From assembly GCA_019749805.1 (NCBI GenBank), contig JAIEPH010000002.1:62001-126000 (forward strand): 64,000 nucleotides of DNA, in the 5' to 3' direction. Below, in pieces: positions 15,903-25,253 of this stretch. The notes under the pieces are model-generated. The model was not told where the DNA came from and did no database searches. It saw nothing but the letters and a program-made list of their open reading frames with translations. Position 1 is the first letter of the stretch; every line of letters begins with the position of its first letter. The stretch comes from Mycobacteriaceae bacterium. Its GTDB lineage: Bacteria; Actinomycetota; Actinomycetes; Mycobacteriales; Mycobacteriaceae. Both the position numbers and the translations under genes were made by a program.

Positions 15903-16299
15903 GGCGTGCTTCCTTCACTTCCTCGATGTCGGCTTTCACGGTTTCGACCGTCTTCGGCGCTGCCGGGGTGACCTCACCCGCCTCACGTCGACCAACCAGT
16001 GCGGCGATACCTGCGACGACGAACAGCACCGCTGCGACGATGACCGCAGCGGCCCATACCGGCACTACCAGCGCCAACGCGGCCACAGCCGCGCCGATCA
16101 AGGTCGTAAAACCTAGGAGGGCCAGCAAACCTGCGAGGCTGAAGAGCCCGGCACCGATACCGGCGTGCTTTGCTGACTCTTGAAATTCCTTCTGCGCCAA
16201 ACGCAACTCGTCGCGGACCAACCGCGACGTCTGCGCCGACAGCTGACTCAACAACTCGCCGGTCGACGCGTCCGCGGCGGGTTTGGATTCAATACTCAT
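15889..16299 (-). CDS. Phage-holin-superfamily-III-like (DUF1469) membrane protein
   Basis: In 136 residues a cytoplasmic helix (GELLSQLSAQTSRLVRDELR, LAQKEFQESAKHAG) precedes two tightly packed membrane helices (about 55-80 and 85-108), the usual layout of actinobacterial DUF1469 proteins. The name holin is historical; these are chromosomal envelope proteins. The ATG at 16299 is chosen over upstream codons because GGAAAG precedes it. It is co-transcribed with the DUF3618 gene, which overlaps it by 14 nt. Confidence 0.8.
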   Translation of the reverse strand: MSIESKPAADASTGELLSQLSAQTSRLVRDELRLAQKEFQESAKHAGIGAGLFSLAGLLALLGFTTLIGAAVAALALVVPVWAAAVIVAAVLFVVAGIAALVGRREAGEVTPAAPKTVETVKADIEEVKEARHGRT

Positions 16300-16664
16300 G
16301 CTTTCCAGCCCCTCAAACTCGATGCTCCATCTGACAGGCATGCCCGCGCTCACGGGATTGAAACGCAGTAGCCCGCCGATCTGCTTCCTGGATACGTTTC
16401 GGCCACAGTCTGATCACCGGGGCGTCTCAGTCCCCGCGATGAAACCGCCACCGGCGCAGCTACTCTGGCGCATCTAGGCCTCGAACATCACTGTTTGGAT
16501 GCCCAGGGTCACCTTTTGGAAACGGTGCGGTGCGGCGCGTCGTCTGGAAGTACTCCATACACATAATTGACGAGGTCGTCCAACGACGGCCCTGGTACGG
16601 CACGGGTTGTGCTGCTCCACGTGAATGCGGAATGTCAGAGTGCGAATGAAGGAGTCGATGGGCG
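16300..16664. other. Divergent intergenic region, no gene seen
   Basis: These 365 bp separate the DUF1469 gene (minus) from the proline-repeat secreted gene (plus), so both promoters should be inside. No palindrome, RNA gene or coding frame could be supported. Confidence 0.45.
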
Positions 16665-17141
16665 ATGGCGATCTTTGATCGATTCGACCTCAAAGTAATT
16701 GCTGTCGGGGGGTTGTGTGGCGTCGCTATTGCATTGAGCCCCGGCATTGCGGCAGCTGGCGGCTACGAATGCCTCCAGACGTCGGCGGGTGAGGCCGGCG
16801 CGGCTCCCGCAGCGCCCGTGTGCGCTCCAGTCACCGAGATGGCAGGGGTACCGATGGCTCTGCCCGGGCCTCCGCTGGCGCCGCCGATAGTTCCCCCACC
16901 GCTGGTCCCGCCGATCGTCCCCCCGCCGCTGGTTCCGCCGCTGGTTCCGCCGTTGGTTCCGCCTCTGGTTCCACCGGTGCCGATCGCTCCGATCGGAGCG
17001 CCGATCGCGGCGGGTGCTCCACTTGCGCCGCTGACCACGATGGGCGGTGCGGCCGGCGGTAAGGGTGAGTCGACCGGTCCGGCACCGGCCGGAGCGCCGG
17101 TAGCCGGTCAGCCGATCGCGCCTGGCCCCACCGGGCACTGA
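16665..17141 (+). CDS. Secreted proline-rich repeat protein
   Basis: The 158-residue product has an N-terminal signal sequence (VIAVGGLCGVAIALSPGIAA) and two cysteines soon after it (GYECLQ, APVCAPV). From about residue 68 to 103 there is a tandem array of PPLVPP and PPIVPP units, then an Ala/Gly/Pro-rich tail. GGAG lies about 10 nt before the ATG. The repeat suggests an extended polyproline rod spanning or decorating the cell wall. No enzymatic domain is present. A strong terminator follows directly. Confidence 0.72.
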   Translation: MAIFDRFDLKVIAVGGLCGVAIALSPGIAAAGGYECLQTSAGEAGAAPAAPVCAPVTEMAGVPMALPGPPLAPPIVPPPLVPPIVPPPLVPPLVPPLVPPLVPPVPIAPIGAPIAAGAPLAPLTTMGGAAGGKGESTGPAPAGAPVAGQPIAPGPTGH

Positions 17142-17156
17142 CTCCGCTTTTCCGCG

Positions 17157-17194
17157 ACGACCCGCCCCCACCGCGTGGGGCGGGTCGTTGTTTT
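17157..17194 (+). terminator. Intrinsic terminator
   Basis: A 12-bp perfect stem, ACGACCCGCCCC (17157-17168) against GGGGCGGGTCGT (17177-17188), has an 8-nt loop followed by TGTTTT. It lies 16 nt after the proline-rich protein's stop and is one of the two canonical U-tailed terminators in the window. Confidence 0.85.
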
Positions 17195-17454
17195 GCATGC
17201 TCACCCGAACGCGTGGTGGTCCGCCGGTATGAATCGACTGGTAGGCAGCGGGTTTGCGCACAATCCTCGGGCTGTCGGCGTCGTCGGCCACAGGCAGCAT
17301 GGTCCGCTATGTCGCGGATTGTCATGTGACGCTTCGGAATCCACTCGCGGGTCCAGCGTGATGCGGCCTAGAACATTACGCGCCGACAAGCACTCGTCGT
17401 CGAGGGATTACCCCGGTGTTGGTGCGCCTACAACAATTCGAACGCGCAGACTCG

Positions 17455-18288
17455 TCAGCCGCTTATTGTCCGGGGAACTTCGATGCTGTTCTCCCGCACG
17501 ATGATCGGATCACCGACGTTGACAGTGTTGAAGTACCACTCGGCGTCATCGGTACTCAGTCCGATACAGCCGTGGCTGACATTCTCGTAGCCCATTGAAT
17601 TGACAGCCCACGGCGCTGAATGGACGAAGAGGCCGCGCTGGGTGAAGCGGACGGCATATTCCACGTCGAGCAGATAGCCGTCGGGGGAGTCGACGGGGAT
17701 GCCGACGCTGCTCGAATCCATCATCACGTCGCGTTCCTTGCCCAAAACGGCAAAGGTGCCGACGGGCGTCGGATACTTCTCCCTACCCATCGAGGCGGGG
17801 AACACGCCCGGTTCTCCCCAGCGGGGCCGGTGGTGGGGCGACGGAAGTTGAGGTGCGTCGACGCCGTCGACCGTGACGGTGAAGGTGTGGTCCGAGATGT
17901 TGGCGACGCCGATGACGGCGGGCCCGGTCCTGAAGGTCGTGGTGGCCAGACCGCCGCGCATCGTCAGCGACACTGTGCTGTGCGCCGGCCAGAATCCATC
18001 CGGGACCCACTGCACCACAGTGCTTTCCAGCCATTCGTACTTGCCGGTCATGGCCGGCGTCGACTTGATCTTGAGGGTGCGTTCGGCTGCCCGACGGTCG
18101 GCGACCGGCGTCTTGAACGTCACGACGACGGGGTGGGCGATACCCACTACCGCGTCTGCTGCAGGCAGCACCGACGCGATGGCGGGTCGATACGACTGGC
18201 TGGCCGCCGCGCTGGAGGCGGCCGGCCCCGCAACCACGCTCGCAGTCGTCACGACTGCGGCAAGAAAACATCGAACAACCCCACGCAT
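17455..18288 (-). CDS. L,D-transpeptidase (YkuD), peptidoglycan 3-3 cross-linking
   Basis: The 277-residue product has an Ala-rich signal peptide, an Ig-like domain (about 35-125; SVLPAADAVVGIAHPVVVTF, EWLESTVVQWVPDGFWPAHS) and a C-terminal YkuD catalytic domain. The motif HSAPWAVNSMGYENVSHGC contains the conserved histidines and nucleophilic cysteine. These enzymes make 3-3 cross-links between meso-diaminopimelate residues and are inhibited by carbapenems. The architecture is that of mycobacterial Ldts with one Ig domain; which of LdtMt1-5 it matches cannot be settled by eye. It stands alone. Confidence 0.9.
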   Translation of the reverse strand: MRGVVRCFLAAVVTTASVVAGPAASSAAASQSYRPAIASVLPAADAVVGIAHPVVVTFKTPVADRRAAERTLKIKSTPAMTGKYEWLESTVVQWVPDGFWPAHSTVSLTMRGGLATTTFRTGPAVIGVANISDHTFTVTVDGVDAPQLPSPHHRPRWGEPGVFPASMGREKYPTPVGTFAVLGKERDVMMDSSSVGIPVDSPDGYLLDVEYAVRFTQRGLFVHSAPWAVNSMGYENVSHGCIGLSTDDAEWYFNTVNVGDPIIVRENSIEVPRTISG

Positions 18289-18529
18289 GGCTTCCGATTC
18301 CTGTTGAAATTACAACCTTGTCAATTAAGGATCGTAGGGGTGCCAAGGCGATTCGAAGTGCAGGCGTGCCTTCGCAATTCGGTCACCGGTTCGTCACGCT
18401 TGTGCAACGGCGAGCAGATCGAGCAAACTACGAGCGGAGTTGATGGGCAAAGTCGCACAATGGATTTCGATTGGCCGCTGCCGATCCGGTCGACTGAGAC
18501 CTTCTCGACACCGAGACGGTACTGCGACG

Positions 18530-19234
18530 TTACTCGGCGGCGGTTTTGTCGGCGACGAGTTCGGTGGCGACCTTGATCAGCGGCACGTTGGAATCCTGGG
18601 ACAACTTGCGCAGCAGCTCGAACGCCTGCACTGCGTCGACGTCGTAGCGCTCCATGATCATGCCCTTGGCCTGACCGATGACGTCGCGGCTGGACAATGC
18701 CCTCTTGAACTGCTCGTCGCGGCGCGCGGAGTTCCAGGCGACCGATGAGTGCGCGGCGAAGACCAACCCGATGCTCCGCGATTCGCTGTCGAAGACGTTC
18801 GGTTCCTCGCTGTAGACGTTGAGTGCCCCCATCGTCTCGCCGGCGATGAACAACTGGAACGCCATGATCGACTTGATCGGTGTCTCGGCGAGCGCGTCTT
18901 GTCGGTAGAGCGGAAAACGATCGTCGGTCTCGAGGTCGGCGACATGGACGGTTTTTTCCTCCCACGCCGCGGTGAGGCACGGGCCCTCTTGATGCCGCTG
19001 CTGGATCTTGTCCAACAACATCGGATACATGTGTGTCGCCGCCGGGGTTTCAATGTGCTTGCCGTTGCGCGTGACGGTGATGCCGGCATACTGCGCGCCC
19101 GGAATCTCCACGGCGGCGTGCTCAGCCAGCTCGGCGACCACGGTGTCGGAGTCCGCATCCGGGCGGCCGTGCAGGCTCTGGACGAGCTCAGCAATACGCA
19201 GGTGGGTCGCTTCGACCTGGGTTTGATTGTTCAC
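18530..19234 (-). CDS. GAF and ANTAR domain regulator
   Basis: The 234-residue protein has a GAF domain (about 25-165; GPCLTAAWEEKTVHVADLET, SIMAFQLFIAGETMGALNVY) and a C-terminal ANTAR domain (about 172-228; RDVIGQAKGMIMERYDVDAV, AFELLRKLSQDSNVPLIKVA). It probably acts as an RNA-binding antiterminator controlled by a small molecule or redox signal through GAF. It is related in layout to the protein at 5514-6362 but differs in sequence, so it is not a recent duplicate. It is followed by 241 bp without a gene before the L,D-transpeptidase. Confidence 0.88.
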   Translation of the reverse strand: MNNQTQVEATHLRIAELVQSLHGRPDADSDTVVAELAEHAAVEIPGAQYAGITVTRNGKHIETPAATHMYPMLLDKIQQRHQEGPCLTAAWEEKTVHVADLETDDRFPLYRQDALAETPIKSIMAFQLFIAGETMGALNVYSEEPNVFDSESRSIGLVFAAHSSVAWNSARRDEQFKRALSSRDVIGQAKGMIMERYDVDAVQAFELLRKLSQDSNVPLIKVATELVADKTAAE

Positions 19235-19317
19235 CGTTCACCGTCCGCACACTCGATGGGTTTCACAAGATTACGCGTGGTGAACGCGCCGGGTGACAGC
19301 GATCGCCAGGCCGGGTG

Positions 19318-19815
19318 TCACAGGGCATGCAAATAGCGCGTCGTGACGGCCGCCTGCACCAGCGACGTGACAGGAGAGGCCAGCCGGCTCCACCACGTGG
19401 CGTGCCGGGAGAAGGCCGTGACCACGGCGAACACCGTTTCGGTTGCGGGGTCGAAGCGGACGAGGAACAGCTCCTCGCCGGACTCGGGGTGGCCGGGCAA
19501 TGTGCCGTATGCGAAACCTCGCCGATCGGGTTCGTCGACGACGTAGACGACCCGGCACGGCGCCCGCACCGGGCCCAGACCCACGATCACCTCCGATCCC
19601 ACAGCGGCGACGTCCGTCGTCGCCTGGACCTTCGCGCCGGCGCCGCGCAGCATGCCCCACCGCATCCCCCTAGCGGCGGCCTCCTCGAAGCGCGGCCGGC
19701 CCCGGCCGATCACCGCCGTCTTCTGCACGTGGTGGTATCCGGCGGGCAGTGCTCCTGCGGTGGCACCGACTTCTGAATAGGTCAACGGCAGGGCGGGAAG
19801 ATCGCTCAGTTTCAT
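19318..19815 (-). CDS. DUF1990 family protein
   Basis: The 165-residue single-domain protein has the DUF1990 features: LTYSEVGATAG near the start, the AGYHHVQKTAVIGRGRPRFE segment, and VVYVVDEPDRRGFAYGTLPG followed by GEELFLVRFD. The fold is predicted SRPBCC-like, and no function is established. It is divergent from the aldo/keto reductase gene, with 77 bp between the starts. Confidence 0.8.
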   Translation of the reverse strand: MKLSDLPALPLTYSEVGATAGALPAGYHHVQKTAVIGRGRPRFEEAAARGMRWGMLRGAGAKVQATTDVAAVGSEVIVGLGPVRAPCRVVYVVDEPDRRGFAYGTLPGHPESGEELFLVRFDPATETVFAVVTAFSRHATWWSRLASPVTSLVQAAVTTRYLHAL

Positions 19816-19892
19816 TGCGGCCAGACGCTATCGCTCGGGGGTGCGCCCACGCGTGAGCCGGGGATCAACAATCTCGGCGTACGGTGCCCATC

Positions 19893-20741
19893 ATGACCAC
19901 CTTCACCGTCGGCGGTGACCTCACCGTCAATCGTCTGGGATTCGGCGCGATGCGTTTGACGGGCAAGGGCGTGTGGGGTCCGCCCGATGATCGCGACGAA
20001 TGCATCCGCGTGCTGCGCCGCCTTGTCGAGCTCGGCGTGAACTTCATCGATACCGCCGACTCCTACGGTCCGTACGTCTCCGAGCAGCTGATCAAGGAAG
20101 CGCTGCACCCGTACCCGGAGGGGCTGGTCGTCGCGACCAAGGCCGGTCTGCTGCGCACCGGACCCGACGAATGGTCTGTGCTCGGCTTCCCGGCGTACCT
20201 GCGTCAGGAATGCGAGATGAGCCTGCGTCGCCTCGGCGTAGACACCATCGACCTCTTTCAGCTGCACCGGATCGACGACAAGTTCCCCGCCGAGGACCAG
20301 GTCGGCGAATTGGTGAAGCTGCAGCAGGAGGGCAAGATCCGACACATCGGGCTGTCCGAGGTGAATATCGACCAGCTCGTAGCCGCCCAGGAGGTCGCGA
20401 CGATCGTGTCGGTACAGAACATGTACAACCTCACGGTCCGATCCGCCGAACCCGTCCTCGAGGCGTGCGAGTCCCAGAACATCGGCTTCATTCCGTGGTT
20501 CCCGCTGGCTGCCGGGCCGCTGGCCGCTGCCGACGGTCCGCTGCAGCGCATCGCGGCCGATCACGATGCGACAGCGTCGCAACTCGCACTGGCCTGGCTG
20601 CTCAAGCGGTCGCCAGTGATGCTGCCCATCCCCGGCACGTCGAAAGTCGCCCATCTCGAGGAGAACGTTGCGGCCGCGGGTATCGAACTGTCCGACGAGG
20701 AGTTCGAGACACTCAGCGAAGCGGGGTCTGCTTCCGCCTGA
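19893..20741 (+). CDS. Aldo/keto reductase
   Basis: The 282-residue NAD(P)H-dependent reductase has [20 protein letters not shown] with the catalytic Asp and Tyr, lysine in VVATKAGL, histidine in LFQLHRID, and a cofactor segment near the end ([17 protein letters not shown]). It resembles the AKR11/13-like oxidoreductases of the YdbC type. TACGGT at 19880-19885 lies 7 nt before the ATG, which suits a leaderless transcript; a GTG nine bases upstream is less likely. The physiological substrate is unknown. Confidence 0.88.
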   Translation: MTTFTVGGDLTVNRLGFGAMRLTGKGVWGPPDDRDECIRVLRRLVELGVNFIDTADSYGPYVSEQLIKEALHPYPEGLVVATKAGLLRTGPDEWSVLGFPAYLRQECEMSLRRLGVDTIDLFQLHRIDDKFPAEDQVGELVKLQQEGKIRHIGLSEVNIDQLVAAQEVATIVSVQNMYNLTVRSAEPVLEACESQNIGFIPWFPLAAGPLAAADGPLQRIAADHDATASQLALAWLLKRSPVMLPIPGTSKVAHLEENVAAAGIELSDEEFETLSEAGSASA

Positions 20742-20788
20742 CCCGGGCAATCCGGCCAGAGCGTGAGCCAGGCAATACGGTGGTCGAT

Positions 20789-21418
20789 GTGACGACCGAT
20801 CATTCCTCGGGTGAGCACCCCGGCGGCGGATTCAATCCGCCGGTCCCGACCACCAAGGGTGGACCCGACTACGGCCGGTTCGTCGATGCCGTCCGCACCC
20901 TGCAGGACCACGCCCGCGCCGCCGACGCGCCCGACGAGGTGATCACCGAGGCCGCCGCCCTCGTCGAGAAGGTCACCCAACTGCTGGCGCCCTATTACGC
21001 CGACGAGTGGGCCTCGCCATCGGGGCGCCGCATGGATCTGCCCAACCGTGGCAATCTGCTCGCGATCCCCCTGGACCTGCACCAGACAGATGACGGGCGG
21101 ATCGAGGGCACGGCGCGGTTCCGCCGCTTCCACCTCGGCCGCAACGGCGCCGCCCACGGTGGCGCGGTCGCGCAGCTTTTCGACGGGCTACTGGGATATG
21201 CCGCGTTCACGCTCAGCGGTAGTCGAGCCCAGCGCACCGCGTTCCTGCACGTCGACTACCGCAAGGTCGCGCTGGTCGAGAAGGAGTTCGGAGTCGACGC
21301 CCGCATCGACGACATCGTCGACCGCAAGATCTTCGTGTCGGGCCGGCTGCTCGACGGTGATGGCGTCCTCGCCGAATCGCACGCGCTCTTCGTCAAACTG
21401 CGGCCTGGGCAACCGTGA
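20789..21418 (+). CDS. PaaI-type hotdog-fold thioesterase
   Basis: The 209-residue protein has a C-terminal hotdog domain: GRNGAAHGGAVAQLFDGLLG contains the HGG helix start of PaaI thioesterases, followed by RTAFLHVDYRKVALVEKEF. An N-terminal helical extension of about 80 residues precedes it. The GTG at 20789 lies exactly 7 nt after TACGGT (20776-20781), the same promoter spacing as the preceding gene; the in-frame GTG at 20780 would overlap that box. The next gene overlaps its stop (GTGA). It probably hydrolyses an acyl-CoA; the substrate is unknown. Confidence 0.82.
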   Translation: MTTDHSSGEHPGGGFNPPVPTTKGGPDYGRFVDAVRTLQDHARAADAPDEVITEAAALVEKVTQLLAPYYADEWASPSGRRMDLPNRGNLLAIPLDLHQTDDGRIEGTARFRRFHLGRNGAAHGGAVAQLFDGLLGYAAFTLSGSRAQRTAFLHVDYRKVALVEKEFGVDARIDDIVDRKIFVSGRLLDGDGVLAESHALFVKLRPGQP

Positions 21419-21849
21419 AACAGGACGAACAGCAACAGCCGAGCCGCGCCAGGCGATGGGCGCGCTGGCGCGACAAGCTGCGCGAGCGTCCCCGCGTCGA
21501 TTTCGTCTACCGCATCGTCGTCGGGGTCGTCGGTCTGGTGGTCTTCGCCGTCGGCATCATCGCGATCCCGTATCCGGGTCCAGGGTGGGCAATCGTGTTC
21601 ATCGGGCTCGGAATTCTGGCGACCGAGTTCGAATGGGCGCGACGTCTGCTGGCCTACAGCAAGGAGCGCTACGACAGGGTAATGGCCCGGTTCGGCGAAC
21701 AGCACATCGTCATCCAGGCGATCGCCGGCATCTTCACGGTGCTGATCGTCATCGGCACCCTGTGGCTGCTCGGCGCGGCTGACTGGACCGTCGAACTCTT
21801 CGGCCTCGATTGGCCCTGGCTGAACAGTCCGATTGGCTTGGGGGATTGA
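21415..21849 (+). CDS. TIGR02611-type (PGPGW) membrane protein
   Basis: The 144-residue protein has a basic N-terminus, a first membrane helix (about 33-52), the family signature PYPGPGWAIVFIGLGILATE, an EFEWARRLL amphipathic part and another hydrophobic segment (AIAGIFTVLIVIGTLWLLGA). The GTG at 21415 overlaps the thioesterase stop. As I recall, TIGR02611 proteins are common in actinobacteria and have no assigned function. It ends 73 bp before thrS. Confidence 0.82.
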   Translation: MKQDEQQQPSRARRWARWRDKLRERPRVDFVYRIVVGVVGLVVFAVGIIAIPYPGPGWAIVFIGLGILATEFEWARRLLAYSKERYDRVMARFGEQHIVIQAIAGIFTVLIVIGTLWLLGAADWTVELFGLDWPWLNSPIGLGD

Positions 21850-21922
21850 AGACCCGCACCGATAGCATGGTCGCGTTCGACAGACCACGACGTCACACCC
21901 CGACCCAGTTGGAGACACCCCG

Positions 21923-23977
21923 ATGAGCGCCGCCGTCAGCCCCGCCCTAGCAGCCCCTATCCGGGTCGCTGCCGGGACCACCGCGGGTGCGGCGGTGCGA
22001 GACGCGGGCCTGCCGGGTCGTGGCGATCCGGCCGCCGTGGTGGTGGTGCGCGATCCCGAGGGGCGGTTACGCGACCTGTCGTGGGCTCCCGAGGCCGACG
22101 TCGACGTCGTGCCGGTAACCGCCGACACCGAGGACGGGCGCAGCGTCATCCGCCACTCGGCCGCCCACGTGCTGGCCCAGGCCGTGCAGGAGATCTTCCC
22201 CGAGGCCAAGCTCGGCATCGGCCCACCCGTCACCGACGGCTTCTACTACGACTTCGACGTCCCACGCGCCTTCACCCCCGAGGATCTCGAAGCGCTGGAA
22301 AAGCGCATGCGCCAGATCGTCAAGGAAGGACAGCTCTTCTCACGCCGGGTCTACGAGTCCAAAGAGCAAGCGCGCCAGGAACTTGCGAACGAGCCGTACA
22401 AGCTCGAGCTCATCGAGGACAAGTCCGGCGACCCCGACGTCATGGAGGTCGGAGGCGACGAGCTGACCGCGTACGACAATCTCAATCCCCGTACCCGCGA
22501 ACGGCAGTGGGGCGATCTGTGCCGCGGCCCGCACATCCCGACAACGCGTTACATTCCGGCGTTCAAGCTCACCCGCAGCTCGGCGGCCTACTGGCGGGGG
22601 AACCAGAACAACGCGAGCTTGCAACGCATCTACGGCACGGCGTGGGAGTCGCAGGAAGCCCTTGACCGCCACCTGGAGTTCATCGAGGAGGCGCAGCGCC
22701 GCGATCACCGCAAGCTCGGTGCGGAGCTGGATCTGTTCAGCTTTCCCGACGAAATCGGTTCGGGGCTGGCGGTTTTCCACCCCAAGGGCGGCATCATCCG
22801 CCGAGAGCTCGAGGAATACTCACGCCGCAAGCACATCGAGGCAGGCTACGAGTTCGTCAACACCCCGCATATCACCAAGGAGCAGCTCTACATCACCTCG
22901 GGGCACCTCGAGTGGTACGCCGACGGCATGTACCCCCCGATGCACATGGACGCCGAGTTCGACGAGGACGGCACACTGCGCAAGCCGGGGCAGGACTATT
23001 ACCTCAAGCCGATGAACTGCCCGATGCACCATCTGATCTTCCGGTCACGCGGACGGTCGTATCGGGAACTTCCGTTGCGGCTCTTCGAATTCGGCTCGGT
23101 GTACCGCTACGAGAAGTCCGGTGTGGTGCACGGCCTGACCCGGGTGCGTGGCATGACTCAGGACGATGCGCACATCTACACCACCCGTGAGCAGATGCGT
23201 GACGAGCTGGCATCGCTGCTTCGGTTCGTGCTCGACCTGCTCGCCGACTACGGGCTGAATGACTTCTATCTCGAGCTCTCGACAAAGGACCCGGAGAAGT
23301 ACGTCGGTTCCGACGAGGATTGGGACGAGGCCACCGAGACGCTGCGCGAGGTCGGCGAGGCCTCCGGTCTGCACCTGGTGCCCGACCCCGGTGGTGCCGC
23401 GTTCTACGGACCCAAGATCTCCGTCCAGGTCAAGGACGCGCTGGGCAGAAGCTGGCAGATGTCGACCATCCAGCTCGACTTCAACATGCCCGATCGCTTC
23501 GAACTGGAGTACACCGCGGCAGACGGCACCCGCAAGCGTCCGGTGCTCATTCACCGTGCGTTGTTCGGCTCGATCGAGCGGTTCTTCGGTGTCCTCACCG
23601 AGCATTACGCCGGCGCTTTCCCGGCGTGGCTGGCCCCCGTGCAGGTGGTCGGCATCCCCGTCGCCGACGATCACATCCCGTACCTCAATGGCCTTGCGAA
23701 CCAGTTGAAGATGGCCGGTATCAGGGCCGAGGTCGACGCCAGTGACGACCGGATGGCCAAGAAGATCGTGAACCACACCAACCAGAAGGTGCCGTTCATG
23801 CTCGTGGCCGGTGACCGCGACATCGAAGCCAACGCGGTCAGCTTCCGCTTCGGTGACCGTACGCAGATCAACGGTGTGCCACGCGACGAGGCGGTGGCGG
23901 CCATCGCCAAGTGGATCGAAAGCCGGGAAAACGCCACTCCGACAGCCGAACTGGTCAAGGTGGGCGCTGCGCCGTGA
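21923..23977 (+). CDS. thrS: Threonine--tRNA ligase
   Basis: The 684-residue class II synthetase has an N-terminal TGS-like part, the second additional (editing) domain with [11 protein letters not shown] and later CRGPHIP, and the catalytic core (about 290-560). [10 protein letters not shown] supplies the zinc ligand cysteine, [20 protein letters not shown] is motif 2, and [15 protein letters not shown] is motif 3. A C-terminal anticodon-binding domain completes it. It starts at ATG 21923, 73 nt after the previous gene. It opens the conserved block thrS-HIT-pgsA-patA-pimA-Nudix, in which every junction overlaps. Confidence 0.97.
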   Translation: MSAAVSPALAAPIRVAAGTTAGAAVRDAGLPGRGDPAAVVVVRDPEGRLRDLSWAPEADVDVVPVTADTEDGRSVIRHSAAHVLAQAVQEIFPEAKLGIGPPVTDGFYYDFDVPRAFTPEDLEALEKRMRQIVKEGQLFSRRVYESKEQARQELANEPYKLELIEDKSGDPDVMEVGGDELTAYDNLNPRTRERQWGDLCRGPHIPTTRYIPAFKLTRSSAAYWRGNQNNASLQRIYGTAWESQEALDRHLEFIEEAQRRDHRKLGAELDLFSFPDEIGSGLAVFHPKGGIIRRELEEYSRRKHIEAGYEFVNTPHITKEQLYITSGHLEWYADGMYPPMHMDAEFDEDGTLRKPGQDYYLKPMNCPMHHLIFRSRGRSYRELPLRLFEFGSVYRYEKSGVVHGLTRVRGMTQDDAHIYTTREQMRDELASLLRFVLDLLADYGLNDFYLELSTKDPEKYVGSDEDWDEATETLREVGEASGLHLVPDPGGAAFYGPKISVQVKDALGRSWQMSTIQLDFNMPDRFELEYTAADGTRKRPVLIHRALFGSIERFFGVLTEHYAGAFPAWLAPVQVVGIPVADDHIPYLNGLANQLKMAGIRAEVDASDDRMAKKIVNHTNQKVPFMLVAGDRDIEANAVSFRFGDRTQINGVPRDEAVAAIAKWIESRENATPTAELVKVGAAP

Positions 23978-24552
23978 CACGTGACGAGCGTCAGCACGAA
24001 GAGCGGGACGACGAGCACAGAATCGTCGACCACGGCGTCGGCGAGCCGGATCACCTGCAACGGCTGTGGACCCCGCACAGGATGAGTTACATCGCCGAGT
24101 CCCCGTTTCGGCGCAACAGTTCCGATCCGTCGGAGCCGTTCACCGACATCCCGAAGATGGCCGACGAGGACGGGCTGATGGTGGCGCGCGGCGAGCTCGT
24201 CTACGTCGTACTGAACCTGTACCCGTACAACCCGGGACATCTCATGGTCGTCCCGTACCGCCGGGTATCTGAGCTCGAAGATCTCACCGACGCGGAAAGC
24301 GCGGAACTGATGGCGTTCACCCAGAAGTCGATTCGTGTCATCAAGAGTGTGTCCAACCCGATGGGCTTCAACGTCGGGCTGAACCTCGGCAAGGTCTCGG
24401 GCGGCTCGCTGGCCGAGCATCTGCACATGCACGTGGTGCCGCGTTGGATCGGCGACGCGAACTTCATCACCATCATCGGCGGCGCGAAGGTGGTCCCTCA
24501 GCTACTGAGCGAAACGCGCGAACTGCTGGCGACGGAGTGGGCGAAGCAGTAA
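23974..24552 (+). CDS. HIT-family Ap4A phosphorylase-like protein
   Basis: The 192-residue HIT protein has [15 protein letters not shown] and the triad [14 protein letters not shown]. Its position between thrS and pgsA matches, from memory, Rv2613c of M. tuberculosis, characterised as a diadenosine tetraphosphate phosphorylase. The GTG at 23974 overlaps the thrS stop. A link to thrS is plausible, since aminoacyl-tRNA synthetases can make Ap4A. The hydrophilic N-terminus of about 35 residues ([20 protein letters not shown]) is typical of the mycobacterial proteins. Confidence 0.9.
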   Translation: MTRDERQHEERDDEHRIVDHGVGEPDHLQRLWTPHRMSYIAESPFRRNSSDPSEPFTDIPKMADEDGLMVARGELVYVVLNLYPYNPGHLMVVPYRRVSELEDLTDAESAELMAFTQKSIRVIKSVSNPMGFNVGLNLGKVSGGSLAEHLHMHVVPRWIGDANFITIIGGAKVVPQLLSETRELLATEWAKQ

Positions 24553-25253
24553 TGAGCAATCTGTACCTGATGACTCGCGCGGCATACGAGAAGCTTTCTC
24601 GGCCGGTTGCCAAGGTCGCGCTGCGCGCCGGGCTCACCCCCGACAGCATCACCATCCTCGGCACCGCGGGGACGGTGTTGGGCGCACTCACGCTGTTCCC
24701 GATCGGCCAGCTGTGGTGGGGTGCCTTCACCGTCTGGATCTTCGTGCTCGCCGACATGCTCGACGGTGCTATGGCGCGTCAGCGGGGCGGCGGAACGCGG
24801 TTCGGCGCTGTCCTCGACGCCACGTGTGACCGGATTGGCGACGGTGCGATCTTCTGCGGCCTGTTGTGGTGGGCCGCGTTCGGCATGCGGAGCACGTCCC
24901 TCGTGGTGGCCACATTGATCTGTCTCGTTACCTCGCAGGTGATCTCGTACATCAAGGCGCGTGCCGAGGCCAGCGGGTTGTCCGCCGAGGGCGGCATGAT
25001 CGAGCGGCCGGAACGGCTGATCATCGTGCTGCTCGGCGCCGGGCTTTCCGGGCTGTTCGGCATTCCGTGGCTGCTGCATGTGGCGATGTGGGTGCTCGCG
25101 GTGCTGAGCCTCGTCACCCTGGGTCAGCGCGTGCACAGCGTGCGTACCTCACCTGGAGCGATGGACCGGCTGACGAAGCCCGCCAGCGCTGACGGTGAAG
25201 AACCGGAGACGTCGGGACACCAGCCGGCCGGTGGACCCGGGGATGAGTCATGA
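24552..25253 (+). CDS. pgsA: Phosphatidylinositol phosphate synthase (CDP-alcohol phosphatidyltransferase)
   Basis: The 233-residue membrane enzyme has about six helices and the complete CDP-alcohol motif, D-x2-DG-x2-AR-x8-G-x3-D-x3-D, seen from DMLDGAMARQ to DATCDRIGD. In mycobacteria this enzyme joins CDP-diacylglycerol to inositol 1-phosphate, the entry to phosphatidylinositol, PIMs and lipoarabinomannan. The ATG shares one base with the preceding stop codon (TAATG). The next gene is the PIM acyltransferase, then PimA, so the pathway genes lie in order of use. Confidence 0.94.
   Translation: MSNLYLMTRAAYEKLSRPVAKVALRAGLTPDSITILGTAGTVLGALTLFPIGQLWWGAFTVWIFVLADMLDGAMARQRGGGTRFGAVLDATCDRIGDGAIFCGLLWWAAFGMRSTSLVVATLICLVTSQVISYIKARAEASGLSAEGGMIERPERLIIVLLGAGLSGLFGIPWLLHVAMWVLAVLSLVTLGQRVHSVRTSPGAMDRLTKPASADGEEPETSGHQPAGGPGDES

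Noticed and set aside
16300..16664. Prophage remnant suggested by the holin-like protein
   Set aside because: DUF1469/holin-superfamily-III proteins paired with DUF3618 are ordinary actinobacterial chromosomal genes; no other phage gene is nearby.
16880..16980. CRISPR-like short tandem repeats
   Set aside because: The repeats are codon-level PPLVPP/PPIVPP units inside a secreted protein, without spacers of regular length.
21850..21922. T-box riboswitch ahead of thrS
   Set aside because: Only 73 nt separate thrS from the previous gene, and neither the T-box sequence nor a specifier stem is visible.
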